Positions 33,875 to 45,700 of a stretch of DNA of 64,000 nt are shown in pieces (the stretch's first letter is position 1; every line of letters begins with the position of its first letter). This stretch comes from Lumbricus terrestris (Eukaryota > Annelida > Clitellata > Crassiclitellata > Lumbricidae). A program made the position numbers and the translations under genes. A model generated the notes under the pieces. The model did no database searches. It saw nothing but the letters and a program-made list of their open reading frames with translations, and was not told the DNA's origin. The stretch spans positions 27,729,497 to 27,793,496 of the forward strand of contig OX457053.1 in assembly GCA_949752735.1 (NCBI GenBank), written 5' to 3'.

Positions 33875-34255
33875 CTTATTTTAACGTGATATTTTGCATT
33901 GGATTACTGTGGACGCTTTTTAACATGATTTGTTGCATTAGACTACTGTGGACGTTACTTTAACATGATATCTTGCTTTGGACTACTTTGGATATTATTT
34001 TAACATGATATCTTGCATTGTACTTTGGACATTGTTTTAACATGATTTCTTGCGTTAGACTGTGGATGTTATTTTAACATGATTTCTTGTGTTAGACTAC
34101 TACTGTGGACGTTACTTTAACATGATATCTTGCATTAGACTACTGGACGTTATTTTAAACATTTCTTGCATTGGACTACTTTGGACGTTATTTTAACATG
34201 ATATCTTGCATTAGACTACTGGACGTTATTTTAACATGATATCTTATCTTGCATT
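33875..34255. repeat. Minisatellite, about 40-bp unit
   Basis: Repeats of TTATTTTAACATGATATCTT, then GCATTAGACTACTGTGGACG, about nine degenerate copies between convergent CCDC146 and TUSC2. Confidence 0.92.
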
Positions 34256-35571
34256 AGCTTTCTGAGCCTTAAAGCAAATCTTTCATTCATCATTAACTAT
34301 GCTTAGACTATGAACAGTATGAGGAAACAAAAGTACACTTGCCGATAAACCTTATGCATGTACTAGATATTCAATTTCATATCTCAAAAGTGCCGTACAG
34401 TATCATGTCAACATTTGACACGGCTGATATATGGTGCAGTATCGTATTTTAATTTCAGATTGAACATATTTTTTAGTACTGCTGGAAAATATTTTCGTCG
34501 ATTTGCAGGATGAATATTTTGCTTCGCCGTATGTTGTTGTTGTTAAAAGCCGAAGGGTTTGGGCAACCAAACGATGTTTACAAGTGTTTTTCTTATTCTT
34601 CAAAGTGGACGCAGGCGATGTAGTAGACCAGTAACTAATCGAAATCTAATTTAAATCTAATCTAAATCTCATCTAATATGTGTAAAGCGATTCTCACAGC
34701 AGAGCTATTCAGAAGCACTCTCAGTGTGACAAGCCCATGAAAAGAGAAAGGTCTTCAAGCAGTGAAGAGATGCAGGTAAATTCCCCACCACGCTTGTTTA
34801 TAACTGTGACCATAACGCAACGAACAAAACTTATTTGAAATTCTAACAGTTTATGCACGTACAGTAATTCTATCAACTGTAGGCACTTGTATTATAAAAC
34901 CAACTGCTATAATTCACTATAAATTATTCACTATATTATTATCATTCACTTTATTTTCACAACATCGTTCACCAATATTATTAGGCTGTCAAAAGAGGTT
35001 TCCGTATGTACACTTCGACACAAAATTCAGAAGATCTTCAGTAAAAATTAGTTTTGTTCCATTTTTAATATCACCTTTAAAAATACGACAAAACTTAATA
35101 TGTGAAAACAATTTCCTATAAGCATGTTGTTTTGCTCACCGCCATGCTTCTTGATTCACATTCCAAATTCACAGGAATTAGGTTACAATGGTGATGCAAC
35201 TATCCAATGTATCCATGCCTCATTCTCCATCCATCCAGCATGGATTAGACAAGTTGGAACAATAACGGGGAAAAACAATCCACAAAAGCAAAGTTTTAAT
35301 AATTAAATAATTTCTTAAGTACTATATTCTGTAATTGTGAAAAACTGGAAAACATAAGGCAATGTGTTGAAATCATTAATTACACATCAACTACATGCCT
35401 ATGGGGGGCGGGAACACACTACATGGAAAGACTACCAATAATATGTACACACAGTATCGATTTCTAACCGGAGACAACACTTTCTGCATAAAGTATCCAA
35501 CACCAACAGGACTTCATCAAAGGTGCCAGCTACTGACAGGATCCTGTGTCTTATAATTCCAATCAAGCAAT
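34256..35571. other. Intergenic, nothing recognised
   Basis: AT-rich sequence without coding signal; a short LINE-tail-like segment around 34680-34790 (CTATTCAGAAGCACTCTCAG). Confidence 0.4.
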
Positions 35572-35850
35572 CGTAATTTATATAGCGCCCCTTCAAGGTA
35601 CCTACTCAGAGGCGCTCCCGGCCGAGACCAAGCAAAAAAAAACAGTCTTCAACAGTTTGTGAAATTGAGAACAGCTTGGGAGGTGTCGCATAGTCAAGGG
35701 AAGTCCATTCCAGGTTGTTGGACCAACCACAGAGAACGAACGCCTCTGCATTGTTGCAGAGCGAGTGAAAGGAACCATTAAGTCACCATAGACAGCAGAG
35801 CGCAGCGGCCTATGCAGGTGGAAAGAGGAAGGCATTTTCCAGGTGCTATC
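35572..35850 (-). mobile_element. LINE 3' end with ORF2 C-terminus
   Basis: The minus strand reads RRSFSVVGPTTWNGLPLTMR, then SQFHKLLKTVFF, followed by GGAGCGCCTCTGAGTAGGTA and GAAGGGGCGCTATATAAATT. This is the best coding example of the GCGCTATATAAAT LINE family. Confidence 0.85.
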
Positions 35851-36199
35851 CCTTCTATCATCGACTCTCGTAGACGCAATTTTTCCGGGATGATCTGATC
35901 ACGTAATGCATTTGAGAAACCCACTCACTTGACCTAACAACTGGCAACAGATAGACAGATGGTGGTCTAACAATTCTCTGAAGAATTGCATACAACCAGA
36001 AGGATTCTAGCATCAGGGTTACCCGATTTCGAACATGTTTAGTCACGAGAACATGCTGAAAAGTCGCCAAAAAGTTGCAAGATGAGCAGCTAAATGATAC
36101 CAACTTTTTTTTTATGCACATAAAAAACTCTATTGGTTTCGTTAGGCGAATCACAAGACACTGAATGAAACCATCAATGCACAAATTTAGATGGCACAC

Positions 36200-36395
36200 A
36201 GCCCTTTGGTTCTTACTGTGGTCTAGTCAGGCTTCCTCTCGCTATTCGATTGGCCGGCTCAGTGGATCCTTTTAAAATCCACGCTAAAAAAAACTTGTTC
36301 ACTAAGCTTATCCCGCATGTTAGCTGCTATGTAAAGTGCCCTTGTAACGACGGCATGGCTGTGTTACTGCGCCATATAGATTGTCGTAATTATTA
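36200..36395 (+). mobile_element. LINE-like 3' end with (ATT)n tail
   Basis: CTTCCTCTCGCTATTCGATTGG ... GCCATATAGATTGTCG, then ATTATTATT. Coding remnant weak. A third tail type. Confidence 0.45.
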
Positions 36396-36826
36396 TTATT
36401 ATTACTATTATTAGTCCATAATTATACCATCAAGCATGAATTTGTTATTAAATTATCCACACGACATATGAATAGTAGCTAGTAGTCTTAGACTAGTAGC
36501 CTAGTCTTAGTAGCTAGTAGTACAGAAGTCAAATTATGGGAATTCACAATGTTGCAATCGCGACTTTCAAAAGGCGCCCAAAATATCGCGAGGACAAATT
36601 TATTCGTTGTGAGCACTTTGAAAAGGAGCCCAACTCATGCTTTCGCGACGGCCTGGCAACCATGTCCTTATAACAAACACTACAGCAGTTATTTATATAA
36701 CACCTTTCAGAGAATCTCCAGAAAAGTAAACAGTGCAGTCATAGATGATGAATCATTCAACCTAACCCACTCCAGCCTTATTCTATTCTTCTCTCCAGGT
36801 GTTTCATAGAAGTATTACCATGTACA

Positions 36827-37247
36827 CAGGGCTGTACTCAAGGGTATACGCGGGTATACGGCATATACTCACCACCGGGAAAAATGACAGCCTATATGAC
36901 AACCTCAAAAAACGAGGGCACACGAGGTATAGAGCGTATACCCACCTCAGTAAGACCAAGTGAGTACAGGCAGAAAAAATCGCGAATTACGAAGGCAAAA
37001 AATCATGAAAGTAGAGCGTTTTACGCTGTTTCAAAGGTTTTCCGTGGGAAATATCATGGCAAGAACAGTTGACGACTAAAAAAAACAAAGTTCGTCAGAA
37101 ATTTTGGCGGATGGAAGTGCAACTTTTCCAGGAAATTTCGACCGATGACTAGAAAAAAAGGAAAAAGGTCAGAAATTTTTTGGCAAAAAAGTTGATTTTT
37201 TCATGCGGCAGCGTGTACTCACCTCAAAAGTTCTGAGCACAGCCCTG
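36827..37247. mobile_element. hAT-type MITE, CAGGGCTGTACTCA ends
   Basis: 421 bp. Ends CAGGGCTGTACTCA and TGAGCACAGCCCTG. Flanks CATGTACA and TATGTACA match at 7 of 8. The interior has the GACTAAAAAAAAC...GTCAGAAATTTTGGC motif also seen in the elements at 6984 and 15684. Confidence 0.88.
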
Positions 37248-37897
37248 TATGTACAATATCTTATACAACTTGCACATTCAGCGAAAGAATCTCTCCTTGT
37301 CTTTTCCGGCCCTTCACCCAGCAGTAGGTTCTCAGCACAGAACCAGCACGTTGAACGGCCTGCCAACAGCTTTCTATCTTGCTGATATAAAATTACACTG
37401 TGCGGTGACATACAGAAAAGTTTGAGCCCACAATCATGAAGATTATTACTGGTCAAATGAGCTGAATGCGGACAGCTGTATCATATATTCTAATTAAAGT
37501 GGCTCCCCATAAATTTCATTGAAACTTCCATGTTATGGCCATGTCGTACCGCCCTGTGCGTTATGATGATAGCAGGCACAAAACTGGGCAAGTACCACCA
37601 TGTTTGGTACAGCACAAAAACTGCACTTCCAGTGGACTACACTTCTAGAAAGGCACTGCATACATGCCATACGTTTCTTTTCAGAGTAAGAGCCATATAT
37701 GTCTATATACGTGATGGCATATGCCAGTTTAAAAAAACAAACAAATGCCAAGCAGTAGGTGATTATTAAAAGTGCTATAATACTAATAATAATACCAACT
37801 GTACATGATCGCAACTGTAACTTAGACAAACAATCGTCACAAACATGCGTGATTGCTTTTTACAACTTTCAGACATGGAGCTGCCTATTCTTTAGAA

Positions 37898-38258
37898 CAG
37901 TGGTTCCCAACCTTTTTTGACCTAAGGGCCACTTTTTCTAAGTTGGAGGACACGAGGGCCACTTTTTCTTAGTTGAAGGACATTAGGAGTCCACAAGGCT
38001 AAAATTTAATTACTAAAAGCATATAAAATTACAATAATCGAATCAAAATATAATGTTTTATGTTATTTATAGAGTCAAAATAAAATAATTTGTAATAGAA
38101 AATAATTATGCATTCTATCCTGTCCAAATTGTCAATTTTGTCATATATTTTTTGTTAATTCTTTGAAAGATGAGGGCCATTTTTGGAGGCCTGGAGGGCC
38201 ATTTTTGGAGGTCTGGCGGGCCACTTTAGGCCCATGGGCCACGGGTTGGGAACCACTG
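37898..38258. mobile_element. hAT-type MITE, CAGTGGTTCCCAACC family, copy 2
   Basis: 361 bp. Ends CAGTGGTTCCCAACC and GGTTGGGAACCACTG are perfect inverses. Exact 8-bp duplication CTTTAGAA at 37890-37897 and 38259-38266. Inverted relative to 755-1088, sharing the GGCCACTTTTTCTAAGTTG interior. Confidence 0.95.
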
Positions 38259-38619
38259 CTTTAGAACAATCTGGCCAACATCATTTGCCAAGTGCCCCAA
38301 TTATCCAAAGCATGTTAATGACACAACTTTGTAGCAGATACGCTTTTGAACGAAAATCAACCAATGTAACAAGAACATCATTAGAGTTCATCCATCATTA
38401 ACCCTTTATGAACCATAGTGTAGTAAATGGCATCAGGAACCGTATACCTCGGTCAATAAAGTGTCAAATAATATTATTTCAGCATATATATGAACACAGT
38501 TTTCTTATGGAGACTGCACAGCCTCAGACAAGTTTCAATTCAAATCATTTCATAATTGGTGACATCAATGCAGCTTGTGTGTGCAGGTAGAAAAACGGTT
38601 TTAACCCCAGTATAAGAAC

Positions 38620-38822
38620 CCTTGGAGAAGGAAATGATGCTGGCTTGCGGTGAGGGAAGGAGAAGACTCGGCAGACCAAGGACGAAATGGATGGACGAGA
38701 TACACGACATAACTGGCATGAATTCGGAAGAACTGAGGGACTTGTCTGCGAACAGAGAACAATGGAGAATGTGTGTCAGGACGATCGCTAGAGCTCTACG
38801 AGCTGACAGCACAAGGTGACAA
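38620..38822 (+). mobile_element. LINE ORF2 terminal fragment
   Basis: An open stretch reading GRRRLGRPRTKWMDEIHDIT, then LSANREQWRMCVRTIARALR, the common C-terminal signature of L1/RTE-like reverse-transcriptase ORFs. 5'-truncated, ends at a TGA; third LINE lineage in the window. Confidence 0.8.
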
Positions 38823-39641
38823 GGTGATAAGAACCCTGCCAGACTACAACTCATTCCCTAGTCACGCAAGGGATTCACTCTGCCAAACTGTTACGCAGAT
38901 GCACAGTGTACTTACAGTAGCAACGCAACTCCTACTTTCAACACTCTTCAGATACGGTAGGTAGAATATTGTGAAAGATCTGTTAACAAGTGAATTTACA
39001 GGAAACCGGTTTATCAACTAGTTGCCTGATAATAACTAAACATACTATTGTTTGAAAATGATTAATATTCTTAGTTCCAAACATTCTGAGTTTTTTAGCA
39101 CTTACAAAACTTGTGTCATTGAAGTCAACATACACTTGCAGGTAGGTTTGCGGAACCAGGAATACGTGCAAAAAATGCAGTTGACAAACAAACACAAAAG
39201 TTCAAACACACACACACATGCATGCACACACTCTCACACCGCAAACCACTCATGTCAAACATAGCAAAAATGTACAAACATATCCAAGAAAATCATCATG
39301 AAACTGCATTTTCGCAATGATCAGCAATGCAAGTCCCAGAGGTGGCGGCAGGTCACAAATGGTTTTTTCGGTGATACGCTCAGCAGTGAATAGTCACAAT
39401 AACTGTTCTAGCCAACGTTAACCCTTTAGCAACCAAACTGCAGCAAACGGTACGGGGAAATCCCATATGGGAAAATCCCATACCCTGGGTCGGTAATGAA
39501 TTCAAGCGAATGGATTCGTCTCTTTGGCCGCACATTCTGACGAATTCTGCGAATTCTGACTTTAAACTCCGTTCGGCTCACACTCGGTTACGGGATTCGG
39601 CGACAGCTGGTGACGATGACTAGGACACGCGCACGGACTGT

Positions 39642-39716
39642 TCACCTCAATCGGACTTCGCAGAGAACGACTGGAAAGTCCATATTAAGTCGTGGAAACG
39701 GGAGTTCAATGTATCC
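39642..39716 (-). CDS. TUSC2: TUSC2 coding exon 3
   Basis: 75 nt including TGA, residues 82-105 (GYIELPFPRLNMDFPVVLCE then VRLR). Acceptor GAATGTTTTCAG, phase 0. Recognised only by its family match because it is too short for a long reading frame. Confidence 0.9.
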   Translation of the reverse strand, partial: GYIELPFPRLNMDFPVVLCEVRLR

Positions 39717-42700
39717 CTGAAAACATTCAACAAAACAACAGGATCTTTTAACTGCATCTGAAGAACTCTCTGCCGAGGTAATTCGAAAGCTTGTAATCTA
39801 ATCATTGTAACAATCATTGTAATAATTGATTTTACAGAAAATGCAATTATTGTGCCTTTGATCTGGTTGCACTTTGAGCAGTACAATACAAATCCCCAAC
39901 TACAATGAAAATTTAAACATTGATACCAGCTGAGGAGGGGAAGCAGCTAAATCAAATCAATTAGCCACAGCTAAATCAAATCAATTAGCCCCAGCTAAAT
40001 CAAATCAATTAGCCACAGCTAAATCAAATAAATTAAATAAATTAGCCACAGCTAAATCAAATCAATTAGTCACAATTTTTGCTAATTCTGATTGTAGTCA
40101 GTTAGCAATGTAACTACATCTAGTCAATCAATCAATTTTTTTATTGGTCCGTAAGTATCAAGCACACTAAGATATAAGGCAGGAAAATAGTTACATTAAG
40201 CATAACAAGTATCACAGTAGTCCATCTCAAGTAGCAGAAATTGAGTCAGCAGAACGCAAACTTGTGGCAAATACTGCGATCTTCTGAGCACTTGTATTCT
40301 ACAGCGGCACGCATAAAGAAGATAATAATAATAACAATAATTTTCGTTTATTCAACAATCCCGTTGACAGACCGCAGCAACCGGTTACAGCGTACAATTA
40401 TGCAGTTGAAACAATTTACAAGAACTGAGATCACAGAATACATACATCTTAACTTAACAGAACAGACAGTCTGCAATAATCGGTGCTAATAGCAGCCTAC
40501 AAAGCACGTCCACCCCTGTCCGGGGCACGAACTCGATAACTTGAGCTCTCTACGCCCGCATGTTGGCGGCCGTCTAATAGCACACCGGGGTGCACGACAG
40601 GATCTTATTTACTTGGATTGCGCACGAATTACGCTTCAAATATTTCTCGGAGATACACTTTCGCAAGGATATTAACTCTAGAACCTGCCATTCTACTCTA
40701 AAGGTAAATTTCTTCATCATCATGTCGAAAAAGGGACTTAAAGCGGATGACCTACTGGAACTCCTCAATGACGAACGTGTTGTTGAAGCTGTCTCGGCGC
40801 GGCTTAGACCGCACCTCGTTCCAACCATTGAGGAAACTTTCGACAGACTTATAAGTAAATTTATGCTCAAAATTGAAAGTCTCGTAGAGAAATTTGCAAA
40901 AGACGTGTTCGCTAAATTCTGTGAGGCACAGGGTCAAAAGATGGAATCCTTGGAGTCCGAGAACAAACAACTGCGTGTGAAGCTAGAAGAAGTGGAAAAT
41001 TCCTCACGTCTCAACAACGTTGTTATCCACGGATTGTCCGAATCACCACAAGATGGGCCACCAGCTGTGTCCTATCACTCTAAACACCTGGCCAAGAATT
41101 CATCAATTCCTGAGTTGTTGGATTTTTGCAATAACCGTCTACATGTGCACATCGTGGAATCAGACATCTCGTTTTCGTTCAGGATCGCTGCCAAGGGAAA
41201 AAACATCGTTCGCCCACTGGTTGTTGGATTCTCACGTCGAGTAACGCGAGACATGATCTTCGCATCAAAAAGAGTTCTCCGAGGTGAACCAAGCTCTGGA
41301 TCTTCCAACGTGTACATCAATGAACACTTGACTCGCACCAACTCACAGATATTTGCCAGGACACGAAATCTTGTCAGATCTCACAAGATTCACTCCACAT
41401 GGACAGCAGGAGGGAGAGTCTTCCTCAGGCAGTCGGAGTCAACGTCGGAGAAGCCAATGAGGATCGACTCACTTGCCATCCTTGACGAATTCCAATGATT
41501 TCATCCAACGCATTCTCCTCATCCGCTCCAGTTTATCCTCTTCGAACATTACTTATGAACCTCAGTGGATAACCCATCCGATCCATGCGAGGTGTTCCTC
41601 ATCAATTTTCGACAACATTTGTTTCCTTAACGTTCTTCACAGATTACCCAGCTTGCTATCCCTCTCATCATCTGCCTATCCCTGTCTGCTCTTCACCTTC
41701 TCCTCAGCGACGGTATCCCTCGGACAGTCAGGACTCAATCGGGATTTTCAAAGGAATAATCAACTATCACTGCTTCATCGGTGTAAACGACTTCAATGGA
41801 TAAAGCATTGCCGATCCAAGACGCTGCCACTGTATCCTTGAGGGACGGAGTTCTCTGGGCCCACTCGAAAGTACGATTCTTTCTTGTTGTTGTGCTCATA
41901 AGCTGATCTTTCTTATAATCATGCAATGCTCATATTTATGATATCAGTCTACTTACTTAATCCAGTGTTTATCACTATGGAAATCTAGGTCATTATGTAT
42001 CTGATATCACCAATATTTGACTTTTTGACAAATATCTGCAATATTTGACTTTTTATCTTTGTTCTCTAAACTGAGTACTAGCTTTTCTACAATGTGGCAA
42101 TTAGTGACTTATGTTAAGCAGTAAACATAAATTAGTGACTTATGTTAAGCAGTAAACATAAATTGTCAGTCTATAAAGGTACATGTATTTGCCCATATCA
42201 GTATTGTGCCAGGATTGCATTTGCTTATTAGTTTTTGTACATGCAGTTTATGCCTGAACCAGTGCTGCTCCTGATATGTTGTCCTGTGAGTAAACTCACT
42301 TTGTGCATACTTCATGCCGTTGCTAGTGCATTGCATGGAATGAATCTGTGAGTCTCTATTTCTGCATTACTCACATATCCGTGCCAAGTTTGCTTTGTGC
42401 ATAAAAACAATCCAATGCCATGCTGTTCCTGGATGAGTTGTGTGAATATGTATCTGCTGCATATAGGGTATGTCATAGACTGTTTGGAATGTGTCTGATC
42501 TGTGTCCACAAGTCTGTTTTTTTGCACATATACCATAACTCTTGTTAATGTAAATTTTGTGCCTGGATTGTGTCTGCTTATTTGTTCTTTTGCATTTCTG
42601 ACTGGTTATATTTTGACTGGGTGAAGATATCTTCTTATTTTTGACTGGGTTATATAATTATCTTATTTTAACTGGGTTATGTTATCATCTTATTCTTTAC

Positions 42701-45700
42701 TGGGTGATGATATCATCTTTTTTTGACTCAGGGGTTATATTATTATCTTACTATGTTTACCAGTCTACTGATTCGGGTATGACTGAGATCTCCCAATTTC
42801 ACCTTTGAATGAGGTTCTAGGTCATTTTACTTCTTGGTTCAGTTCTTAGTTAAGATATATATTTGCCTACAATTATCTCCCAGTCGGGGAAAATATTTGA
42901 TTTTTTCTTTTATTAGGGTCCAGTTGTGTGACCCCTTGGGTCCCATTTGGTTGTTGCCCTATTTGGGTAGATTGATTCGGGTATGACTGAGATCTCCCAC
43001 TTTCACCTTTGATTGAGGTTCTAAGTCATTTTACTTCTTGGTTCAGTTCTTAGTTAAGATATATATTTGCCTACAATTATCTCCCAGTCCGGGAAATTAT
43101 TTGATTTTTTCTTTTATTAGGGTCCAGTTGTGTGACCCCTTAGGTCCCATTTGTTGTTGCCCTATTTGGGTAGATTTATTAGCACAACTTGCACTTAAAT
43201 TCGATGGATACAGCAATAGCGCCTACAAATAGAGATTACCAATCCATGGCACACCTTCCTCTGCACTCTAGGGATGATTCTTGTACACTCTGTGTGGGAG
43301 AAGTATGCCTATGTGCCACCTGCATTAACAGGGAGCTCCCCTTTTATTATTATGACGATGAAGAATTCAACGACCTGAATGGGTCCCATCCTTTACTATG
43401 CACATCTACTGCACCATGCCTAAATTTGATTGTTAACGAATTTGAAAATCGCCCTTTATTAAACTGTCCTGACCTTGACCCTGATAGTAACTACTTTAAC
43501 AACATAACATATGAAAGTGCATATAGTGCTCCACACTCTCTGCAACCAAATTTCTCCATTTCTCCCCATTCTCTAACAGTGATGCATGTTAATTGTCGAA
43601 GTTTATTACCAAAATTATCTGAAATTAGAGACCTCCTAGATATTCTGCCAGTGTCCATCTTGGGACTCTCTGAAACTTGGTTAGATGAAAATCAAGTTGA
43701 CTTGATCAATATACCTGGTTACAAATTTATCCACAAATCAAGAGGTACTTCAAAGGGGGGCGGAGGGGTGGGCTTCCTGATTAAAGATGGAATTTCTTAC
43801 GAAATTATTGAAGATTCAGTTCAGGGCTCCATGACCTCGCCCCAAACCTTTGAAAGATACTTCCTGAAAATTCACCTAAAAGTAGGGTTCATTACAACGG
43901 GAATTATCTATAGGCCGCCCGGCCATAACCTTGACGATTTTGTGGAAGATTTAGATTGCTTGATAACTAAACTCTATAAAAAATCTAAGGATCTGCTTTT
44001 GATGGGGGACTTCAATGTGGACTTGTTAAAAATCGCTGAACATAGAAGTACTGCACTATTCTACAGTTGTATGACCTCCCATCATCTGTTACCTGCCATC
44101 ACCAGACCAACGAGAATTACTTGCAATACCTCCACACTTATAGATAACATATTTACTAACACATGGCCAAGACTAACTAAGTCATTTATCCTAGCCACCG
44201 ATATCTCTGACCATCTGCCTATCCTAGCTCAGTTTGATTATGGTCCTCTGCCTTACAACAAACCTCCTGTTGGTACTCATCGTCTAATCACGGGGCCTAA
44301 AAAAGCTGCTTTTAACGAAGCCCTTGCCCTAATTGACTGGTCCCCTGTCTTGGAAGCCTGTGCCAACCAGGATGTTAATGGGGCGTATGATTTTTTCCAA
44401 TCCAAATACACGGAGACCTACGATGAATTTTTTCTTCTCACCCAAAATAATTGTGGACGAAATTCCACCCCAATTAAACCTTGGATGACAAAGGGTCTCC
44501 TCAAATCCTGTAGAAAAAAATCTGCATTATATCTAAAGTATATAAAAAAACCTAATGATAGTAATAAGCTGAAGTTTGTTTCTTATAGAAACAAATTTAA
44601 ATCCTTGAGAATTCTAGCTGAAAAAAATTATTATGCCTCAGAATTTTGTAAGCATAGCAATAACTTGAAGAAAACTTGGAGCCTGCTGCGAACTCTTATG
44701 GGGACGAATGATAGTCTTGATAAAAATGTCTTATCGCTAACAGTCGATGGGGTGAAGATTTCTGATCCTAGATCTGTTGCTAATAAATTTAATGCCTACT
44801 TTACGGAGATAGCCCAGTCACTTGCTTCTAAAATCCCTGCTACCATGACTTCGTTTGATAAATTCATGCCCTCGCCACATATCGAATCTTTTGGACTCAG
44901 CGAAACCTCTCCCGAGGAAGTTATCCGTCTTGGGCACTCCATTAACTGTTCACACGGCAAAGGAGTTGATGACATTGATCCCAGCATTGCACTTCTATCC
45001 CTGCCCTCTATTGCTCACCTCTTATCTGATTTAATTAACTGTTCTTTTAGCACCGGGGTATTTCCTCAATCATTAAAAATCGCTAAAGTGGTTCCAGTTT
45101 ATAAAAAAGGGACTAAAGATGATGTTACAAATTACAGACCCATTTCAGTACTACCATTTTTCTCTAAATTTTTTGAAAAAGCCATGTATGAACGTCTCGA
45201 TAATTTCTTTTCTAAAGGTAATGTCCTCTTCCCTTCTCAGCATGGATTCCAATCTGGACACTCTACCTACATGCCCCTGATGAGTATGCAGGACAAAATT
45301 TCCAATGCAATTGAAAATAACCAGTATGCAATAGGAATCTTTTTCGACCTGGCAAAGGCCTTCGACACCGTCAATCATAATATCCTACTACAAAAATTAA
45401 GCATTTATGGGATCCGGGGTACCCAATTAAGTTGGTTCTCTAGTTATTTTACTGCCCGATCTCAATTGGTCTCATGCAATGGCACTTTATCTAATCTACG
45501 GGAATTTAACTTTGGAGTCCCCCAAGGATCTATTCTCGGTCCCTTATTGTTTCTAATCTACGTCAATGATCTTCCTAATGCATCCCCTCTGTTGTACTTT
45601 ATACTCTTTGCTGATGACACTAATGTATTCTACTCTAACTCATCGCTTGATGCTCTAATTCTCGACGTTAACTCTGAATTGATAAACATAGCTGAATGGT

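Noticed and set aside
38983..39195. Minus frame with VYVDFNDTSF as TUSC2 exon 3
   Set aside because: It lacks a proper acceptor and the conserved PVVLCEV tail; the exon at 39642-39716 fits in sequence and phase.
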